This document shows, one piece after another, positions 6,158 to 6,374 of a stretch of 6,374 bases of DNA (within the stretch, counting starts at the first letter, position 1; each line of letters begins with the position of its first letter). Both the position numbers and the translations under genes were made by a program. The notes beneath the pieces are model-generated. The model ran no database searches. It saw only the letters and a program-made list of their open reading frames with translations, and was not told the DNA's origin. The DNA is from Bacillota bacterium (lineage in GTDB: Bacteria; Bacillota_E; Sulfobacillia; Sulfobacillales; Sulfobacillaceae), in the NCBI GenBank assembly GCA_021802375.1, contig JAKAAL010000260.1:1-6374 (forward strand). The letters run 5' to 3'.

Positions 6158-6374
6158 TTAAACCCCCACGAGCGCGAGCAACGCCACAACCAGTGTAATC
6201 CCTGCAATGACGAAGGTTGCCGTGGATGTACGCCACCGGCTCGCGAGCCGGATGACGCCGCTGATGGCTGCGAACGACACCACGCTCGCTACGGCGACCA
6301 TCAGGATGGTGGTGGTCAACCCGAGCTGTGCGACGGCGGCTGTTCCTCCATGGCCGATAAGTAAGGGGACCAAT
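6158..6374 (-). CDS. Small or partial membrane protein, cut by the right window edge
   Basis: The minus strand is open from the window edge to a TAA at 6160-6158, giving at least 71 residues. Two hydrophobic segments are visible, about LTTTILMVAVASVVSFAAIS (residues 19-38) and FVIAGITLVVALLALVGV at the C-terminus. A short basic linker (IRLASRWRTST) separates them, so it is an integral membrane protein. The opening LLIGHGGTAAVAQLG is not a recognised motif to me. A TTG at the very edge could be a start, but the frame more likely continues outside. I do not recognise the family and assign no function. It is transcribed away from its neighbour on the right, towards the SRPBCC remnant. Confidence 0.55.
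   Translation of the reverse strand, partial: LVPLLIGHGGTAAVAQLGLTTTILMVAVASVVSFAAISGVIRLASRWRTSTATFVIAGITLVVALLALVGV

Noticed and set aside
1..6374. CRISPR array, tRNA or rRNA genes, phage or toxin-antitoxin module
   Set aside because: No regularly spaced repeats, no cloverleaf-like or rRNA-like sequence, and no recognisable module of these kinds were seen on either strand.

Overview
The window comes from a bacterial chromosome or large plasmid of fairly high GC content (roughly 58-60 % by eye, not computed). Shine-Dalgarno sites are strong, GTG starts are used, and the genes are tightly packed. I cannot name the organism. An ISAs1-type transposase, a thioredoxin-type arsenate reductase and a YedJ/YpgQ-like HD protein occur together in several phyla, so only 'bacterial accessory (island-like) region' is safe.

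Layout, left to right. (1) 2-909 (+): ISAs1-family transposase, cut by the left window edge and broken by a -1 frameshift at a C7 run. (2) 910-1154: short non-coding stretch. (3) 1155-2909 (+): a stand-alone family A DNA polymerase of Klenow type (intact DEDDy 3'-5' exonuclease plus intact polymerase motifs A, B and C) with no 5'-nuclease domain. (4) 2972-2999: promoter overlapped by an 18-bp inverted repeat, the likely ArsR operator. (5) 3021-4837 (+): arsR - acr3 - arsC, a compact arsenic-resistance operon. (6) 4908-5525 (+): HD-domain phosphohydrolase, possibly co-transcribed with ars. (7) 5524-5531: a strong Shine-Dalgarno site with no convincing gene behind it. (8) 5575-5868 (-): decayed AHSA1/SRPBCC-domain gene. 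(9) 5947-5987: intrinsic terminator on the + strand. (10) 6158-6374 (-): end of a small membrane protein that runs off the right edge.

How the genes work together. ArsR represses its own promoter until As(III) binds its cysteines. ArsC reduces arsenate to arsenite with thioredoxin, and Acr3 exports the arsenite. The overlapped acr3/arsC junction couples their translation. The HD protein lies 70 nt downstream on the same strand and could be a housekeeping nucleotide hydrolase carried along. The polymerase has its own Shine-Dalgarno site and ends 62 nt before the ars promoter, so it is probably a separate unit. The broken transposase, the SRPBCC remnant and the orphan ribosome-binding site show that the ars block sits between rearranged, decaying DNA.

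I see no CRISPR array, tRNA, rRNA or obvious new multi-gene system. The least routine items are the free-standing exonuclease/polymerase and the HD protein attached to the ars operon.
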